This document shows, one piece after another, positions 6,302 to 6,996 of a stretch of 6,996 nucleotides of DNA; positions within the stretch are counted from its first letter, which is position 1, and every line of letters begins with the position of its first letter. Both the position numbers and the translations under genes were made by a program. The DNA is from Candidatus Dormiibacterota bacterium. GTDB lineage: Bacteria > Chloroflexota > Dormibacteria > UBA8260. The stretch spans positions 1 through 6,996 of the forward strand of contig CATPBU010000027.1 of assembly GCA_955652455.1 (NCBI GenBank). Reading direction: 5' to 3'. The notes under the pieces were generated by a model. It made no database searches. It was not told the origin of the DNA and saw only the letters and a list, made by a program, of their open reading frames with translations.

Positions 6302-6996
6302 CGGCCCACCCATCGCGGCGGCCGCCGCTGCGTGAACGCTGCGTGGAACTCGCGGTGATCATCGGTGTCCATCAACAGTGCCTGGCTCGTCGCCTCGTGC
6401 TCGATCGCGCTGGCGAGGTCCATGTCCTGCTCCGCGGTCAGCATCAGCTTGGTGGCCGAGTAGGCGGCCGTCGGGCCGGTGGCGATGCGCTGCGCGAGGG
6501 CTGCCGTCTCCGCCTGCAGGGACTCGGCGTCGACAACGCGATGCACCAGTCCGATGTCGTGGGCGCGCTGCGCCTCGATGGCGTCGCCGAACATGAGGAT
6601 CTCGGTGGCGCGGGCCAGCCCGACCGCACGTGGCAGCAGGTACGCGGCACCCATATCGCCGCCCGACAGGCCGACCTGGGTGAACAGGAACCGGAAGGTC
6701 GCCGACGGCACCATGAGGCGGAAGTCGGAGGCAAGCGCGAGCACCGCGCCGGCACCGGCGGCGACCCCATTGATCGCGGCGATGACCGGCTGTGGGCAGC
6801 GGCGCATGTTCTCGATCACCGCGCCGGTCATGCGGGTGAACTCCAACCGCTTGGGCGCATCGGCCTCGAGCAGCGGCCGGATGATCTCGTCGACATCGCC
6901 ACCGGAGCAGAAGCCACGGCCGCTCCCGGTGAGCGTCACCACCGCCACGTCGTCTCGGTGCGGCAACTCCGCGAACAGGTCGCGCAGGTCCGCGTA
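6298..6996 (-). CDS. Enoyl-CoA hydratase/isomerase (crotonase) family protein, N-terminus outside window
   Basis: The frame is open to the window edge, giving 232 residues; about 30 N-terminal residues are probably missing compared with the usual 260 or so. A TTG at 6966 is internal, because the ten codons before it (YADLRDLFAE) continue the crotonase pattern. VVTLTGSGRGFCSGGDVDEI (19-38) and PVIAAINGVAAGAGAVLALASDF (70-92) carry the CoA-binding and oxyanion-hole regions. GLSGGDMGAAYLLPRAVG (109-126) follows. The two glutamates used by true hydratases (rat Glu144 and Glu164) appear replaced: GAGAVLA has Val85 where GGGCELA has Glu, and no Glu lies at the second site. Asp114 aligns with the catalytic Asp of PaaG-like isomerases (IPDCGGTWLLP). 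It could be an isomerase, a ring-opening hydrolase or a specialised hydratase in an aryl-CoA pathway. It is the most upstream gene seen in the operon. Confidence 0.88.
   Translation of the reverse strand, partial: YADLRDLFAELPHRDDVAVVTLTGSGRGFCSGGDVDEIIRPLLEADAPKRLEFTRMTGAVIENMRRCPQPVIAAINGVAAGAGAVLALASDFRLMVPSATFRFLFTQVGLSGGDMGAAYLLPRAVGLARATEILMFGDAIEAQRAHDIGLVHRVVDAESLQAETAALAQRIATGPTAAYSATKLMLTAEQDMDLASAIEHEATSQALLMDTDDHREFHAAFTQRRPPRWVGR

Noticed and set aside
1..6996. tRNA, rRNA, CRISPR array, insertion sequence or phage genes
   Set aside because: No tandem repeat-spacer pattern, transposase-like frame or structural RNA sequence was recognised anywhere in the window.

Overview
The window is high-GC DNA with strongly GC-biased third codon positions, GTG and TTG starts, and genes that overlap by a few bases. 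This suggests an actinobacterium, but the genus cannot be told from the sequence. Every gene I can support lies on the minus strand, so transcription runs from right to left.

Positions 6996 to 1560 hold one tightly packed, translationally coupled catabolic operon. In order of transcription it encodes: an enoyl-CoA hydratase/isomerase family protein (its N-terminus lies beyond the right edge), a RidA/YjgF-family protein, a two-domain flavoprotein that fuses an FAD aromatic-ring monooxygenase to an Old Yellow Enzyme reductase, an acyl-CoA dehydrogenase, and a PaaX-family regulator. Three junctions share the stop/start overlap (ATGA, ATGA, TTGA) and the fourth has only a 4-base gap.

The flavoprotein has the architecture of 2-aminobenzoyl-CoA monooxygenase/reductase (described in Azoarcus evansii) and of the enzymes usually annotated as salicylyl-CoA 5-hydroxylase/oxidoreductase. 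Beta-oxidation-type neighbours and the lack of a ring-cleavage dioxygenase in view favour a pathway that hydroxylates an aryl-CoA, reduces the ring, and then breaks it down by beta-oxidation-like steps. Anthranilate is the leading candidate substrate. A CoA ligase is expected nearby but is not in the window. A PaaX-type repressor fits an operon controlled by an aryl-CoA thioester.

Two accessory enzymes depart from their textbook families. The RidA homologue lacks the canonical substrate-binding Arg and the partner Glu. The hydratase homologue lacks the two hydratase glutamates but has an Asp placed as in PaaG-type isomerases. The monooxygenase has a run of nine G near its start codon.

Left of the operon is a 260-base spacer with two inverted repeats. 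Then comes a secreted, probably right-handed beta-helix protein (304-1299) of unknown function, followed by a strong hairpin (244-275) that likely ends its transcription. The last 249 bases on the left encode, in a clearly coding minus-strand frame, part of a PQQ-like beta-propeller protein with no convincing start. It reads as a 5'-truncated remnant that continues out of the window.
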